Shown here: piece by piece, positions 1 to 12,111 of the stretch | Numbering within the stretch: position 1 is the stretch's first letter | Layout of the letters: every line of letters starts with the position of its first letter | Assembly: GCA_030549335.1 (NCBI GenBank) | Contig: CM060187.1 | Span: 5,456,001 to 5,520,000, forward strand | Direction of reading: 5' to 3' | DNA: 64,000 nucleotides | Source of the DNA: Pontederia crassipes | Taxonomy: Eukaryota > Streptophyta > Magnoliopsida > Commelinales > Pontederiaceae | Made by a program: the position numbers and the translations under genes | The notes under the pieces: generated by a model | Told to the model about the DNA's origin: nothing | What the model saw: only the letters and a program-made list of their open reading frames with translations | Database searches by the model: none

Positions 1-379
1 ACGCTTTCGTGCATGTTGATGTCTGGTGGGATGATTGGGACGAAAAAATGGACTCAGGCGCAAATTTTCCGGGGGTGCGAAATTTCGCGCGCGCGCCTTT
101 TACTCGTGTTTTCAGCCAAGAAGGTCAAAAAATGAGAAATTTTTGACGCTGTCAAAAGATGCCAAATTTTTTACGCTTTCATACCTGTACCTGTTGATGC
201 ATGGTGAGATGATTGAGACAAAAAAAAGGACTCTGGCACAAATTTCCGGGGTTGCAAAATTTCGCCCGCGCGCCTTTTACCCATGTTTTCAGCCAAGAAG
301 GTCAAAAAATGCGAAATTTTTGACGCAGTCAAAAGATGCCAAATTTTCGACGCTTTCGTGCCTGTTGATGCATGGTGAA

Positions 380-493
380 ATGATTGGGAAGAAAAAAAGG
401 GCACACACGCAAACTTCCGGGGGTGCAAAATTTTTGACGCTGTCAAAAGATGCCAAATTTTTTACGCTTTCGTGCCTATTGATGCCTGGTGAG
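380..493 (+). repeat. 114 bp deleted monomer
   Basis: The unit lacks about 57 bp. The junction reads GGGGGTGCAAAATTTTTGAC: the left part is the core at monomer position 46, the right part the core at position 103. The palindrome, CG tract and the CTTTTACTCGTG segment are lost. It fits a single exchange between the two core copies. Confidence 0.9.
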
Positions 494-1697
494 ATGATTG
501 GGACGAAAAAATGGACACAGATGAAAATTTTTCGGGGGTGCAAAATTTCGCGCGCGCGTCTTTTACTCGTGTTTTCAGCCAAGAAGGTCAAAAAATAAGA
601 AATTTTTGACGCTGTCAAAAGATGCCAAATTTTTGACGCTTTCGTGCCAGTTGATGCATGGTGAGATGATTGAGACGAAAAAAAGGACTGAGGCGCAAAT
701 TTTTCGTGGGTGCGAAATTTCGCGCGCACGCCTTTTACTCGTGTTTTCAGCCAAGAAGGTCAAAAAACACGAAATTTTTGATGCTGTCAAAAAATACCAA
801 ATTTTCGACGCTTTCATGCCCGTTGATGCGTGGTGAGATGATTGGGACGAAAAAAAGGACTCTGGCGCAAACTTCCGGGGGTGCGAAATTTCGCGCGCGA
901 GCCTTTTACCCGTGCTTTCAGCCAAGAAGGTAAAAAAAATGCGAAATTTTTGACGTTGTCAAAAGATGCCAAATTTTTGACGCTTTCGTTCCTGTTGATG
1001 TCTGGTGAGATGATTGGGACGAAAAATGGACTCGGATAAAAATTTTTCGGGGGTGCGAAATTTCGCGCGCGAGCCTTTTACTCGTGTTTTCAGTCAAGAA
1101 GTTCAAAAAATGTGAAATTTTTTGACGCTGTGAAAAGATGCCAAATTTTCGACGCTTTCGTTCCTGTTGATGCCAGGTGAGATTATTGGGACGAAAAAAT
1201 GGACTCGGATGAAAATTTTTCGGGGGTGCGATATTTCGCGCGCGAGCCTTTTACTCGTGTTTTCAGCCAAGAAGGTCGAAAAATGAGAAATTTTTGACGC
1301 TGTCAAAAGATGCTAATTTTTTGACGCTTTCGTGCCTGTTGATGCCTGGTGAGATGATTGGGACGAAAAAATGGACTCGGAGGAAAATTTTTTGGGGGTG
1401 CGAAATTTCGCGCGCGTGCCTTTTACTCGTGTTTTCAGCCAAGAAGGTCAAAAAATGAGAAAGTTTTGACGCTGTCAAAAGATGCCAAATTTTCGGCGCT
1501 TTCGTACCTGTTGATGCATGGTGAGATGATTGGGACGAAAAAATGGACTCGGATGAAATTTTTTCGGGGGTGCGAAATTTCGCGCGCACGCCTTTTACTC
1601 GTTGTTTCAGCCAAGATGGTAAAAAAATACGAAATTTTTGACGCTGTCAAAAGATGCCAAATTTTCGACGCTTTCGTGCCTGTTGATGCATGATGAG

Positions 1698-1951
1698 ATG
1701 ATTGGGACGAAAAAAGGACTCAGGCGCAAATTTTTTGGGGGTGCGAAATTTCGCACGCGTGCCTTTTACTCGTGTTTTCAGCCAAGAAGGTCAAAAATGC
1801 GAAATTTTTTATGCTGTCAAAATATGCTAAATTTTCGCGCGCGCGCCTTTTACTCGTGTTTTCAGCAAGAAGGTCAAAAAACGTGAAATTTTTGACGCTG
1901 TCAAAAGTTGCCAAATTTTCGACGATTTCGTGCCTATTGATGCCTGGTGAG
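1698..1951 (+). repeat. First 254 bp composite unit in the window
   Basis: After a full right arm ending ATGCTAAATTTTCG, the sequence jumps back to the CG tract and repeats the CTTTTACTCGTGTTTTCAG segment and the two 27 bp subrepeats before the next landmark. The second segment has TTCAGCAAGAAGG, one C shorter than the usual TTCAGCCAAGAAGG. It is isolated in this zone; the next composites are near 15.7, 18.2 and 19.8 kb. Confidence 0.9.
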
Positions 1952-3224
1952 ATCATTGGGACGAAAAAATGGACTCGGATGAAAATTTTTCGGGGGTGCA
2001 AAATTTTGCACGCGCCTTTTACTCGTATTTTCAGTCAAGAAGGTCAAAAAACAAGAAATTTTTGACGCTGTCAAAAGATGCCAAATTTTCGACGCTTTCG
2101 TGCCTGTTGATGCATGGTGAGATGATTGGGACGAAAAAATGGACTCGCATGAAAATTTTTCGTGGGTGCGAAATTTCGCGCGCGCGCCTTTTACTCGTGT
2201 TTTCAGCCAAGAAGGTTAAAAAATGCAAAATTTTTGACGCTGTCAAAAGATGCCAAATTTTTTACGCTTTCTTGCCCGTTGATGCATGGTGAGATGATTG
2301 GGACGAAAAAAGGACTCAGGCGCAAATTTTTCGGGGGTGCGAAATTTCGCGCACGCGTCTTTTACTCGTGTTTTCAGCCAAGAAGGTCAAAAAACGCAAA
2401 AATTTTGACGCTGTCAAAAGATGCCAAATTTTCGACGCTATAGTGCCTATTGATGCATGGTGAGATGATTGGGACGAAAAAATGGACTCGGATGAAAATT
2501 TTCCGGGGGTGCAAAATTTCGTGCGCACGCCTTTTACTCGTGTTTTCAGCCAAGAAGGTCAAAAAACGCGAAATTTTTGATGCTGTCAAAAGATGCCAAA
2601 TTTTCGACGCTTTTGTGCCTATTGATGCCTGGTGAGATGATTGGGACGAAAAAATGGACTCAGGCGCAAATTTTCCGAGGGTGCAAAATTTTGCGCGCTT
2701 ACTCGTGTTTTCAGCCAAGAAGGTCAAAAAACGCGAAATTTTTGACGTTGTCAAAAGATGCCAAATTTTCGACGCTTTAGTGCCTGTTGATGCATGGTGA
2801 GATGATTGGAAGAAAAGAAGGACTCACGCGCAAACTTTCGGGGGTGCGAAATTTCGCGCGCGCGTCATATACCCTTGTTTTCAACAAGAAGGTCAAAAAA
2901 TGCGAAATTTTTGACGCTGTCAAAAGTTGCCAAATTTTCGTCGTTTTCGTGCCTATTGATGCCTGGTGAGATGATTGAGACGAAAAAAATGGACACAGAT
3001 GAAAATTTTTCGGGGGTGCAAAAGTTCGCGTGCGCGTCTTTTACTCTTATTTTCAGCCAAGAAGGTCAAAAAACAAAAAAATTTTGACGCTGTCAAAAGA
3101 TGCCAAATTTTCGACGCTTTCGTGTCTGTTGATGCATGGTGAGGTGATTGGGACGAAAAAAAGGACTCAGGCGCAAATTTTTCGTGGGTGCGAAATTTCG
3201 CGCGCACGCCTTTTACCCGTGCTT

Positions 3225-4900
3225 TCAGCCAAGAAGGTAAAAAAAATGTGAAATTTTTTACGCTGTCAAAAGATGCCAAATTTTTGACGCTTTCGTTCCT
3301 GTTGATGCCTGGTGAGATGATTGGGACGAAAAAATGGACTCGAATAAAAATTTTTCGGGAGTGCGAAATTTCGCGCGCGAGCTTTTTACTCGTGTTTTCA
3401 GCCAAGAAGGTCAAAAAATGAGAAATTTTTGACGCTATCAAAAGATGCCAAATTTTTTACGCTTTCGTGCCTGTTGATGCCTGGTGAGATGATTGGGACG
3501 AAAAAATGGACTCGGATGAAAATTTTTCGGGGGTGCGAAATTTCGCGCGCGCGCTTTTTACTCGTGTTTTCAACCAAGAAGGTCAAAAAATGAGAAATTT
3601 TTGACACTGTCAAAGGATGTCAAATTTTTTACGCTTTCATACCTGTACCTGTTGATGCATGGTGAGATGATTGAGACGAAAAAATGGACTCTGGCGCAAA
3701 CTTCCGGGGGTGCGAAATTTTGAGCACGCGCCTTTTACCCGTGTTTTCAGCCAAGAAGGTCAAAAAGTGCGAAATTTTTTGGCGCTGTCAAAAGATGCCA
3801 AATTTTCGACGCTTTCGTTCCTGTTGATGCCTGGTGAGATTATTGGGACGAAAAAATGGACTCGGATGAAAATTTTTCGGTGGTGCAAAATTTCGCGCGC
3901 GAGCCTTTTACCCGTGTTTTCAGCCAAGAAGGTCAAAAAACGAGAAATTTTTGACACTGTCAAAAGATGCCAATTTTTTGACGCTTTCGTTCCAGTTGAT
4001 GCATGATGAGATGATTGGGACGAACAAATGGACTCAGATGAAAATTTTCCGAGGGTGCGAAATTTCGCGCGCACGCCTTTTACTCGTGTTTTCAGCCAAG
4101 AAGGTCAAAAAATGCAAAATTTTTGACGCTGTCAAAAGATGCCAAATTTTCGACGCTTTCTTGCCTATTGATGCACGGTGAGATGATTGGGACGAAAAAA
4201 GGACTCAGGCGCAAATTTTTTGGGGGTGCGAAATTTCGCGCGCGCGCATTTTACCGGTGTTTTCAGCCAAGACGGTCAAAAAACTCGAAATTTTTGACGC
4301 TGTCAAAAGATGCCAAATTTTTTACGCTTTCGTGCCTGTTGATGCATGGTGAGATGACTGGGACGAAAAAATGGACTCGGATGAAAATTTTCCGGGGATG
4401 CAAAATTTTGCACGCAAGCCTTTTACTCGTGTTTTCAGCCAAGAAGGTAAAAAAATGCGAAATTTTTGACGCTGTCAAAAGATGCCAAATTTTTTACGCT
4501 TTCGTGCCTGTTGATGCATGGTGAGATGATTGGGACAAAAAAATAGACTCGGATAAAAATTTTTCGGGGGTGCAAAATTTCGCTCGCGCGCCTTTTACCC
4601 GGGTTTTCAGCAAGAAGGTCAAAAAATGCGAAATTTTTGTCGCTGTCAAAAGATGCCAAATTTTCGACGCTTTCGTGCCAGTTGATGCATGGTGAGATGA
4701 TTGGGACGAAAAAATGGACTCGGATGAAAATTTTTCGGGGGTGCGAAATTTCGCGTGCACGCCTTTTACTCGTGTTTTCAGCCAAGAAGGTCAAAAAATG
4801 CGAAATTTTTGATGCTGTCAAAAGATGCCAAATTTTTTACGCTTTCGTGCCTATTGATGCATGGTGAGATGATTGGGACGAAAAAAGGACTCAGGAGCAA
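3225..4900 (+). repeat. Segment repeated at 8075-9750 (copy 1)
   Basis: Shared variants recur at a constant offset of 4,850 bp, including the CTGTAC-insertion unit (3642 and 8492), the GATTATTGGG landmark variant and the CAAGAAGGTAAAAAAAATGTG start. The copies diverge gradually after about 4.85 kb. The identity is clear by eye but lower than in the 2,899 bp array, so this is an older duplication. Confidence 0.8.
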
Positions 4901-6179
4901 ATTTTTTGGGGGTGCGAAATTTCGCGCACGGGCCTTTTACCGGTGTATTCAGCCAAGAATGTCAAAAAATGCGAAATTTTTGACGCTGTCAAAAGATGCC
5001 AAATTTTTGACGCTTTCGTGCCTGTTGATGCATTGTGAGATGATTGGGACAAAAAAATGGACTCAGATGAAAATTTTCCGGGGGTGCAAAATTTCGCTCG
5101 CCCGCCTTTTACTCGTGTTGTCGGCCAAGAAGGTCAAAAAATGCAAAATTTTTGACGCTGTCAAAAGATGGCAAATTTCTGACGCTTTCGTGCCTGTTGA
5201 TGCATGGTAAGATGATTGGGACGAAAAAAGGACTCAGGCGCAAATTTTCTGGGGGTGCAAAATTTCGCGAGCGCGCCATTTACTCGTGTTTTCATCCAAG
5301 GTCAACAACACAAAATTTCTTACGCTGTCAAAATATGCCAAATTTTCGACGCTTTCGTGCCTGTTGATGCATGGTGAGATGATTGGGACGAAAAAATGGA
5401 CTCGGATGAAGATTTTCCGGGGGTGCAAAATTTCGCGCGCACGCCTTTTATTCGTGTTTTCAGCCAAGAAGGTCAAAAAATGCGAAATTTTTGACGCTGT
5501 CAAAAGATGCCAATTTTTCGACGCTTTCTTACGTATTGATGCACGATGAGATGATTGGGATGAAAAAAGGACTCAGGTGCAAATTTTTTGGGGGTGCGAA
5601 ATTTCGCGCGCACGCCTTTTACCGGTGTTTTCAGCCAAGAAGGTCAAAAAATGCGAAATTTTTGACGCTGTCAAAAGATGCCAAATTTTTTACGCTTTCG
5701 TGCCTGTTGATGCATGGTGAGATATTGGGACGAAAAAATGGACTCAGATGAAAATTTTCCGTGGGTGCAAAATTTCGCGCGCACGCCTTTTACTCGTGTT
5801 GTCGGCCAAGAAGGTCAAAAAATGCGAAATTTTTGACGCTGTCAAAAGATGCCAAATTTCTGACGCTTTCGTGCCTGTTGATGCATGGTGAGATGATTGG
5901 GACGAAAAAAGGACTCAGGCGCAAATTTTTTGGGGATGCAAAATTTTGCACGCAAGCCTTTTACTCGTGTTTTCAGCCAAGAAGGTAAAAAAATGCGAAA
6001 TTTTTGACGCTGTCAAAAGATGCCAATTTTTCGACGCTTTCTTACGTATTGATGCACGATGAGATGATTGGGGTGAAAAAAGGACTCAGGTGCAAATTTT
6101 TTGGGGGTGCGAAATTTCGCGCGCACGCCTTTTACCGGTGTTTTCAGCCAAGAAGGTCAAAAAATGCGAAATTTTTGAC

Positions 6180-7110
6180 ACTGTCAAAAGATGCCAAATT
6201 TTTTACGCTTTCGTGCCTGTTGATGCATGGTGAGATGATTGGGACGAAAAAATGGACTCGGATGAAAATTTTCCGGGAGTGCGAAATTTCGCGCGCACGC
6301 CTTTTACTCGTGTTTTCAGCCAAGAAGGTCAAAAAATGCGAAATTATTGACGCTGTCAAAAGATGCAAAATTTTTTACGCTTTCGTGCCTGTTGATGCAT
6401 GGTGAGATGATTGGGACAAAAAAATGGACTCGGATGAAAATTTTTCGGGGGTGCAAAATTTCGCTCGCGCGCCTTTTACCCGGGTTTTCAGCAAGAAGGT
6501 CAAAAAATACGAAAATTTTGACGCTGTCAAAATATGCCAAATTTTCGACGCTTTCGTGCCAGTTGATGCATGGTGAGATGATTGGGACGAAAAAATGGAC
6601 TCGGATGAAAATTTTCCGGGGGTGCGAAATTTCGCGCGCACGCCTTTTACTCGTGTTTTCAGCCAAGAAGGTCAAAAAATACGAAATTTTTGACGCTATC
6701 AAAAGATGCCAAATTTTTGACGCTTTCGTGCCTATTGATGCATGGTGAGATGATTGGGACGAAAAAAGGACTCAGGCGCAAATTTTTTGGGGGTGCGAAA
6801 TTTTGCGCACGGGCCTTTTACCGGTGTATTCAGCCAAGAAGGTCAAAAAATGCGAAATTTTTGATGCTGTCAAAAGATGCCAAATTTTCGACGCTTTCGT
6901 GCTTGTTGATGCATGGTGAGATGATTGGGACAAAAAAATGGACTCAGATGAAAATTTTCCGTGGGTGCAAAATTTCGCGCGCACGCCTTTTACTCGTGTT
7001 GTCGGCCAAGAAGGTCAAAAAATGCGAAATTTTTGACGCTGTCAAAAGATGCCAAATTTCTGACGCTTTCGTGCCTGTTGATGCATGGTGAGATGATTGG
7101 GACGAAAAAA
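6180..7110 (+). repeat. Segment repeated at 9835-10765 (copy 1)
   Basis: Offset 3,654-3,655 bp. Shared private variants include CCGGGAGTGCG, the CGCTCGCGCGCC tract, TGTATTCAGCC with ACGGGCC, and GTTGTCGGCC. About five monomers long. Confidence 0.8.
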
Positions 7111-7263
7111 GGACTCAGGCGCAAATTTTTTGGGGGTGCGAAATTTCGCGCACGGGCCTTTTACCGGTGTATTCAGCCAAGAAGGTCAAAAAATGCGAAA
7201 TTTTTGACGCTGTCAAAAGATGCCAAATTTTCGACGCTTTCATGCCTGTTGATGAATGGTGAG

Positions 7264-7397
7264 ATGATTGGGACGAAATTTCGCGCACGCACCTTTTACC
7301 TGTGTTTTCAGCAAGAATGTCAAAAAATGCGAAATTTTTGACGCTGTCAAAAGATGTCAAATTTTTGACGCTTTCGTGTCTATTGATGACTGGTGAG
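7264..7397 (+). repeat. 134 bp deleted monomer
   Basis: The landmark GATGATTGGGACGAAA runs directly into TTTCGCGCACGC, so the left arm and G5 run are missing (about 37 bp). The junction lies in CGAAA, which occurs both in the A-run and in the palindrome, so a different short homology was used from the 114 and 144 bp units. Confidence 0.85.
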
Positions 7398-7912
7398 ATG
7401 ATTGGGACGAAAAAATGGACACAGATGAAAATTTTTCGGGGGTGCAAAAGTCGCGCGCACGCCTTTTACTCGTGTTTTCAGCCAAGAAGGTCAAAAAACG
7501 CGAAATTTTTTACGCTTTAAAAATATGCCAAATTTTCGACGCTTTCATGCCCGTTGATGCGTGGTGAGATGATTGGGACGAAAAAAAGGACTCTGGCGCA
7601 AATTTTCGGGGGTGCGAAATTTCGCGCGCGCGCCTTTTACCCGTGCTTTCAGCCAAGAAGGTAAAAAAAAAGCAAAATTTTTGACGCTGTCAAAAGATGC
7701 CAAATTTTCGACGCTTTCGTTCTTGTTGATGCCTGGTGAGATGATTGGGACGACAAAATGGACTCGGATAAAAATTTTTCGGGGGTGCAAAATTTCGCGC
7801 GTGAGCCTTTTACTCGTGTTTTCTGCCACGAAGGTCAAAAAACGAGAAATTTTTGACGCTGTCAAAAGATGCCAAATTTTCGACGCTTTCGTGCCTATTG
7901 ATGCATGGTGAG

Positions 7913-8166
7913 ATGATTGAGATGAAAAAAAGGACTCAGGCGCAAATTTTTCGTGGGTGCGAAATTTCGCGCGCACGCCTTTTACTCGTGTTTTCAGCCA
8001 AGAAGGTAAAAAAACGCGAAATTTTTGACGCTGTCAAAAGATGCCAAATTTTTGACGCTTTCATGCCCGTGCTTTCAGCCAAGAAGGTAAAAAAAATGTG
8101 AAATTTTTTACGCTGTCAAAAGATGCCAAATTTTCGGCGCTTTCGTTCCTGTTGATGCCTGGTGAG
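7913..8166 (+). repeat. 254 bp unit with an unrelated junction
   Basis: Same length as the common composites but built differently: the join is TTCATGCCCGTGCTTTCAGCC, where CCCGT from the end of the monomer (GCCCGTTGATG) is joined to the CCCGTGCTTTCAG segment. The cores are not used. It arose independently of the composite family. Confidence 0.85.
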
Positions 8167-9750
8167 ATGATTGGGACGAAAAAATGGCCTCGGATAAAAA
8201 TTTTTCGGGAGTGCGAAATTTCGCGCGCGAGCCTTTTACTCGTGTTTTCAGCCAAGAAGGTCAAAAAATGAGAAATTTTTGACGCTATCAAAAGATGCCA
8301 AATTTTTTACGCTTTCGTGCCTGTTGATGCCTGGTGAGATGATTGGGACGAAAAAATGGACCCGGATGAAAATTTTTCGGGGGTGCAAAATTTCGCGCGC
8401 TCGCTTTTTACTCGTGTTTTCAGCCAAGAAGGTCAAAAAATGAGAAATTTTTGACACTGTCAAAAGATGTCAAATTTTTTACGCTTTCATACCTGTACCT
8501 ATTGATGCATGGTGAGATGATTGAGACGAAAAAATGGACTCTAGCGCAAACTTCCGGGGGTGCGAAATTTTGAGCGCGCGCCTTTTACCCGTGTTTTCAG
8601 CCAAGAAGGTCAAAAAATGCGAAATTTTTTTACGCTGTCAAAAGGTGCCAAATTTTCAACGCTTTCGTTCGTGTTGATGCCTGGTGAGATTATTGGGACG
8701 AAAAAATGGACTCGGATGAAAATTTTTCGGTGGTGCGAAATTTCGCGCGCGTGCCTTTTACCCGTGTTTTCAGCCAAGAAGGTCAAAAAACGAGAAATTT
8801 TTGACACTGTCAAAAGATGCCAATTTTTTGACGCTTTCGTTCCAGTTGATGCATGATGAGATGATTGGGACGAAAAAATGGACTCAAATGAAAATTTTTC
8901 GGGGGTGCAAAATTTCGCGCGCACGCCTTTTACTCGTGTTTTCAGTCAAGAAGGTCAAAAAATGCGAAATTTTTGACGCTGTCAAAAGATGCCAAATTTT
9001 CGACGCTTTCTTGCCTATTGATGCATGGTGAGATGATTGGGACGAAAAAAGGACTCAGGCGCAAATTTTTTGGGGGTGCGAAATTTCGCGCGCACGCCTT
9101 TTACCGGTGTTTTCAGCCAAGAATGTCAAAAAACGCGAAATTTTTGACGCTGTCAAAAGATGCCAAATTTTCGACGCTTTCGTGCCTGTTGATGCATGGT
9201 GAGATGATTGGGACGAAAAAATGGACTCAGGCGCAAATTTTTTGGGGGTGCAAAATTTCGCACGCACGCCTTTTACTCGTGTTTTCAGCCAAGAAGGTCA
9301 AAAAATGTGAAATTTTTGACGCTGTCAAAAGATGCCAAATTTTTTACGCTTTCGTGCCTGTTGATGCATGGTGAGATGATTGGGACGAAAAAATGGACTC
9401 GGATGAAAATTTTTCGGGGGTGCAAAATTTCGCTCGCGCGCCTTTTACCCGTGTTTTCAGCAAGAAGGTCAAAAAATGCGAAATTTTTGACGCTGTCAAA
9501 AGATGCCAAATTTTCGACGCTTTCGTGCCAGTTGATGCATGGTGAGATGATTGGGACGAAAAAATGGACTTGGATGAAAATTTTTCGGGGGTGCGAAATT
9601 TCGCGCGCACGCCTTTTACTCGTGTTTTCAGTCAAGAAGGTCAAAAAATGTGAAATTTTTGACGCTGTCAAAAGATGCCAAATTTTCGACGCTTTCTTGC
9701 CTATTGATGCATGGTGAGATGATTGGGACGAAAAAAGGACTCAGGCGTAA
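8075..9750 (+). repeat. Segment repeated from 3225-4900 (copy 2)
   Basis: Second member of the 4,850 bp offset pair; see 3225-4900. It carries the CTGTAC unit near 8492 and the same order of monomer variants, with scattered CpG transitions between the two. Confidence 0.8.
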
Positions 9751-10913
9751 ATTTTTTGGGGGTGCGAAATTTCGCGCGCACGCCTTTTAAAAGTGTTTTC
9801 AGCCAAGAAGGTAAAAAAACGCGAAATTTTTGACGCTGTCAAAAGATGCCAAATTTTCGACACTTTCGTGCCTGTTGATGCATGGTGAGATGATTGGGAC
9901 GAAAAAATGGACTCGGATGAAAATTTTCCGGGAGTGCGAAATTTCGCGCGCACGCCTTTTACTCGTGTTTTTAGCCAAGAAGGTCAAAAAATGCGAAATT
10001 TTTGATGCTGTCAAAAGATGCGAAATTTTTGACGCTTTCGTGCCTGTTCATGCATGGTGAGATGATTGGGACAAAAAAATGGACTCGGATGAAAATTTTT
10101 CGGGGGTGCAAAATTTCGCTCGCGCGCCTTTTACCCGTGTTTTCAGCAAGAAGGTCAAAAAATGCGAAATTTTTGACGCTGTCAAAAGATGCCAAATTTT
10201 CGACGCTTTCGTGCCAGTTGATGCATGGTGAGATGATTGGGACGAAAAAATGGACTCGGATGAAAATTTTCCGGGGGTGCGAAATTTCGCGCGCACGCCT
10301 TTTACTCGTGTTTTCAGCCAAGAAGGTCAAAAAATACGAAATTTTTGACGCTATCAAAAATGCCAAATTTTTGACGCTTTCGTGCCTATTGATGCATGGT
10401 GAGATGATTGGGACGAAAAAAGGACTCAGGCGCAAATTTTTTGGGGGTGCGAAATTTTGCGCACGGGCCTTTTACCGGTGTATTCAGCCAAGAAGGTCAA
10501 AAAATGCGAAATTTTTGACGCTGTCAAAAGATGCCAAATTTTCGACGCTTTCGTGCTTGTTGATGCATGGTGAGATGATTGGGACGAAAAAATGGACTCA
10601 GATGAAAATTTTCCGTGGGTGCAAAATTTCGCGCGCACGCCTTTTACTCGTGTTGTCGGCCAAGAAGGTCAAAAAATGCGAAATTTTTGACGCTGTCAAA
10701 AGATGCCAAATTTCTGACGCTTTCGTGCCTGTTGATGCATGGTGAGATGATTGGGACGAAAAAAGGACTCAGGCGCAAATTTTCTGGGGGTGCAAAATTT
10801 CGCGCGCGCTCCTTTTACTCGTGTTTTCAGCCAAGGTCAAAAACGCGAAATTTTTTACGCTGTCAAAATATGCCAAATTTTCGACGCTTTCGTGCCTGTT
10901 GATGCATGGTGAG
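9751..10913 (+). repeat. Segment containing copy 2 of the 3,655 bp offset repeat
   Basis: About 9835-10765 corresponds to 6180-7110. A two-base loss near 10350 (CTATCAAAAATGCC) brings successive monomers into the same frame and creates a long but meaningless open frame. The unit near 10820-10880 has a shortened CAGCCAAGGTC and GTCAAAATATGCC, resembling the left half of the composite units found later. Confidence 0.8.
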
Positions 10914-12111
10914 ATGATTGGGACGAAAAAATGGACTCGGATGAAAATTTTTCGGGGGTGCAAAATTTCGCGCGCACGCCCTTTACTCGTGTTTTCAGTC
11001 AAGAAGGTCAAAAAATGCGAAATTTTTGATGCTGTCAAAAGATGCCAAATTTTCAACGCTTTTGTGCCTATTGATGCCTGGTGAGATGATTGGGACGAAA
11101 AAATGGACTCAGGCGCAAATTTTCCGGGGGTGCAAAATTTTGCGCGCGCACCTTTTACTCGTGTTTTCAGTCAAGAATGTCAAAAAACACAAAATTTTTT
11201 ACGCTGTCAAAAGATGCCAAATTTTCGACGCTTTCGTGCCTGTTGATGCATGGTGAGATGATTGGGAAGAAAAAAAGGGCTCACGTGCAAACTTTCGGGG
11301 GTGCGAAATTTCGCGCGCGCGCCTTTTACCCGTGTTTTCAGCAAGAAGGTCAAAAAATGCGAAATTCTTGACGCTGTCAAAAGTTGCCAAATTTTCGACG
11401 CTTTCGTGTCTATTGATGCCTGATGAGATGATTGGGATGAAAAAATGGACACAGATGAAAATTTTTCGGGGGTGCAAAATTTCGCGCGCGCGTCTTTTAC
11501 TCGTGTTTTCAGCCAAGAAGGTAAAAAAAACACGAAATTTATGACGCTGTCAAAAGATCCAAATTTTCGACGCTTTCGTGCCTGTTGATGCATGGTGAGA
11601 TGATTGGGACGAAAAAAAGGACTCAGGCGCAAATTTTTCGTGGGTGCGAAATTCGCGCGCACGCCTTTTACTCGTGTTTTCAGCCAAGAAGGTCAAAAAA
11701 CGCGAAATTTTGACGCTGTCAAAAGATGCCAAATTTTCGACGCTTTCATGCCCGTTGATGCGTGGTGAGATGATTGGGACGAAAAAAAGGACTCTGGCGC
11801 AAATTTTCGGGGGTGCGAAATTTTGCGCGCGCACCTTTTACCCGTGCTTTCAGCCAAGAAGGTAAAAAAAATGCGAAATTTTTGACGATATCAAAAGATG
11901 CCAAATTTTTTACGCTTTCTTTCCTGTTGATGCCTGGTGAGATGATTGGGAAGAAAAAAAGGGCACACGCGCAAACTTCCGGGGGTGCGAAATTTCGCGC
12001 GCGCGCCTTTTACCCGTGTTTTCAGCAAGAAGGTCAAAAAATGCGAAATTTTTGACGCTGTCAAAAGATGCCAAATTTTCGACGCTTTCGTGCCTGTTGA
12101 TGCATGGTGAG
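10914..12111 (+). repeat. 1,198 bp tandem duplication, copy 1 (7 monomers)
   Basis: Landmarks at 10914 and 12112 start two nearly identical seven-monomer blocks. Private variants shared by both include CAAGAATGTCAAAAAACACAAAA, GAAATTTATGACGCTG, CAAAAGATCCAAATT and GGGTGCGAAATTCGCGCG (each a one- or two-base change). Only a few substitutions separate them. Confidence 0.9.

Larger units (their letters stand above)
1..3224 (+). repeat. Zone A1: simple 172 bp monomers, diverged
   Basis: Mostly plain monomers (landmarks 209, 380, 494, 666, 838, 1010, 1182 and on), with one 178 bp unit carrying a CTGTAC insertion near 184, one 114 bp deleted unit at 380-493 and one 254 bp composite at 1698-1951. 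Two parts have distant relatives: about 575-925 matches 16908-17258 (offset 16,333) and about 1720-2250 matches 15571-16100 (offset 13,850). No local higher-order period was found here. Confidence 0.85.
4900..8074 (+). repeat. Zone A3: simple monomers with short-range duplications
   Basis: Plain 171-172 bp units. About 5500-5700 recurs at 6013-6213 (offset 513, three monomers). About 5755-5925 recurs near 6955-7125 and 10609-10780, recognisable by the TCGTGTTGTCGGCCAAG variant. About 6180-7110 matches 9835-10765 at offset 3,655. It contains the odd units 7264-7397 and 7913-8166. Confidence 0.8.

Noticed and set aside
10002-10745. 247-codon open frame on the plus strand, and others up to ~230 codons (for example 54175-54873)
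   Set aside because: The translation is the satellite monomer repeated. It stays open only because small indels keep successive monomers in one frame. Similar open frames of 60-190 codons occur on both strands everywhere, with no start context, domain or conserved frame.
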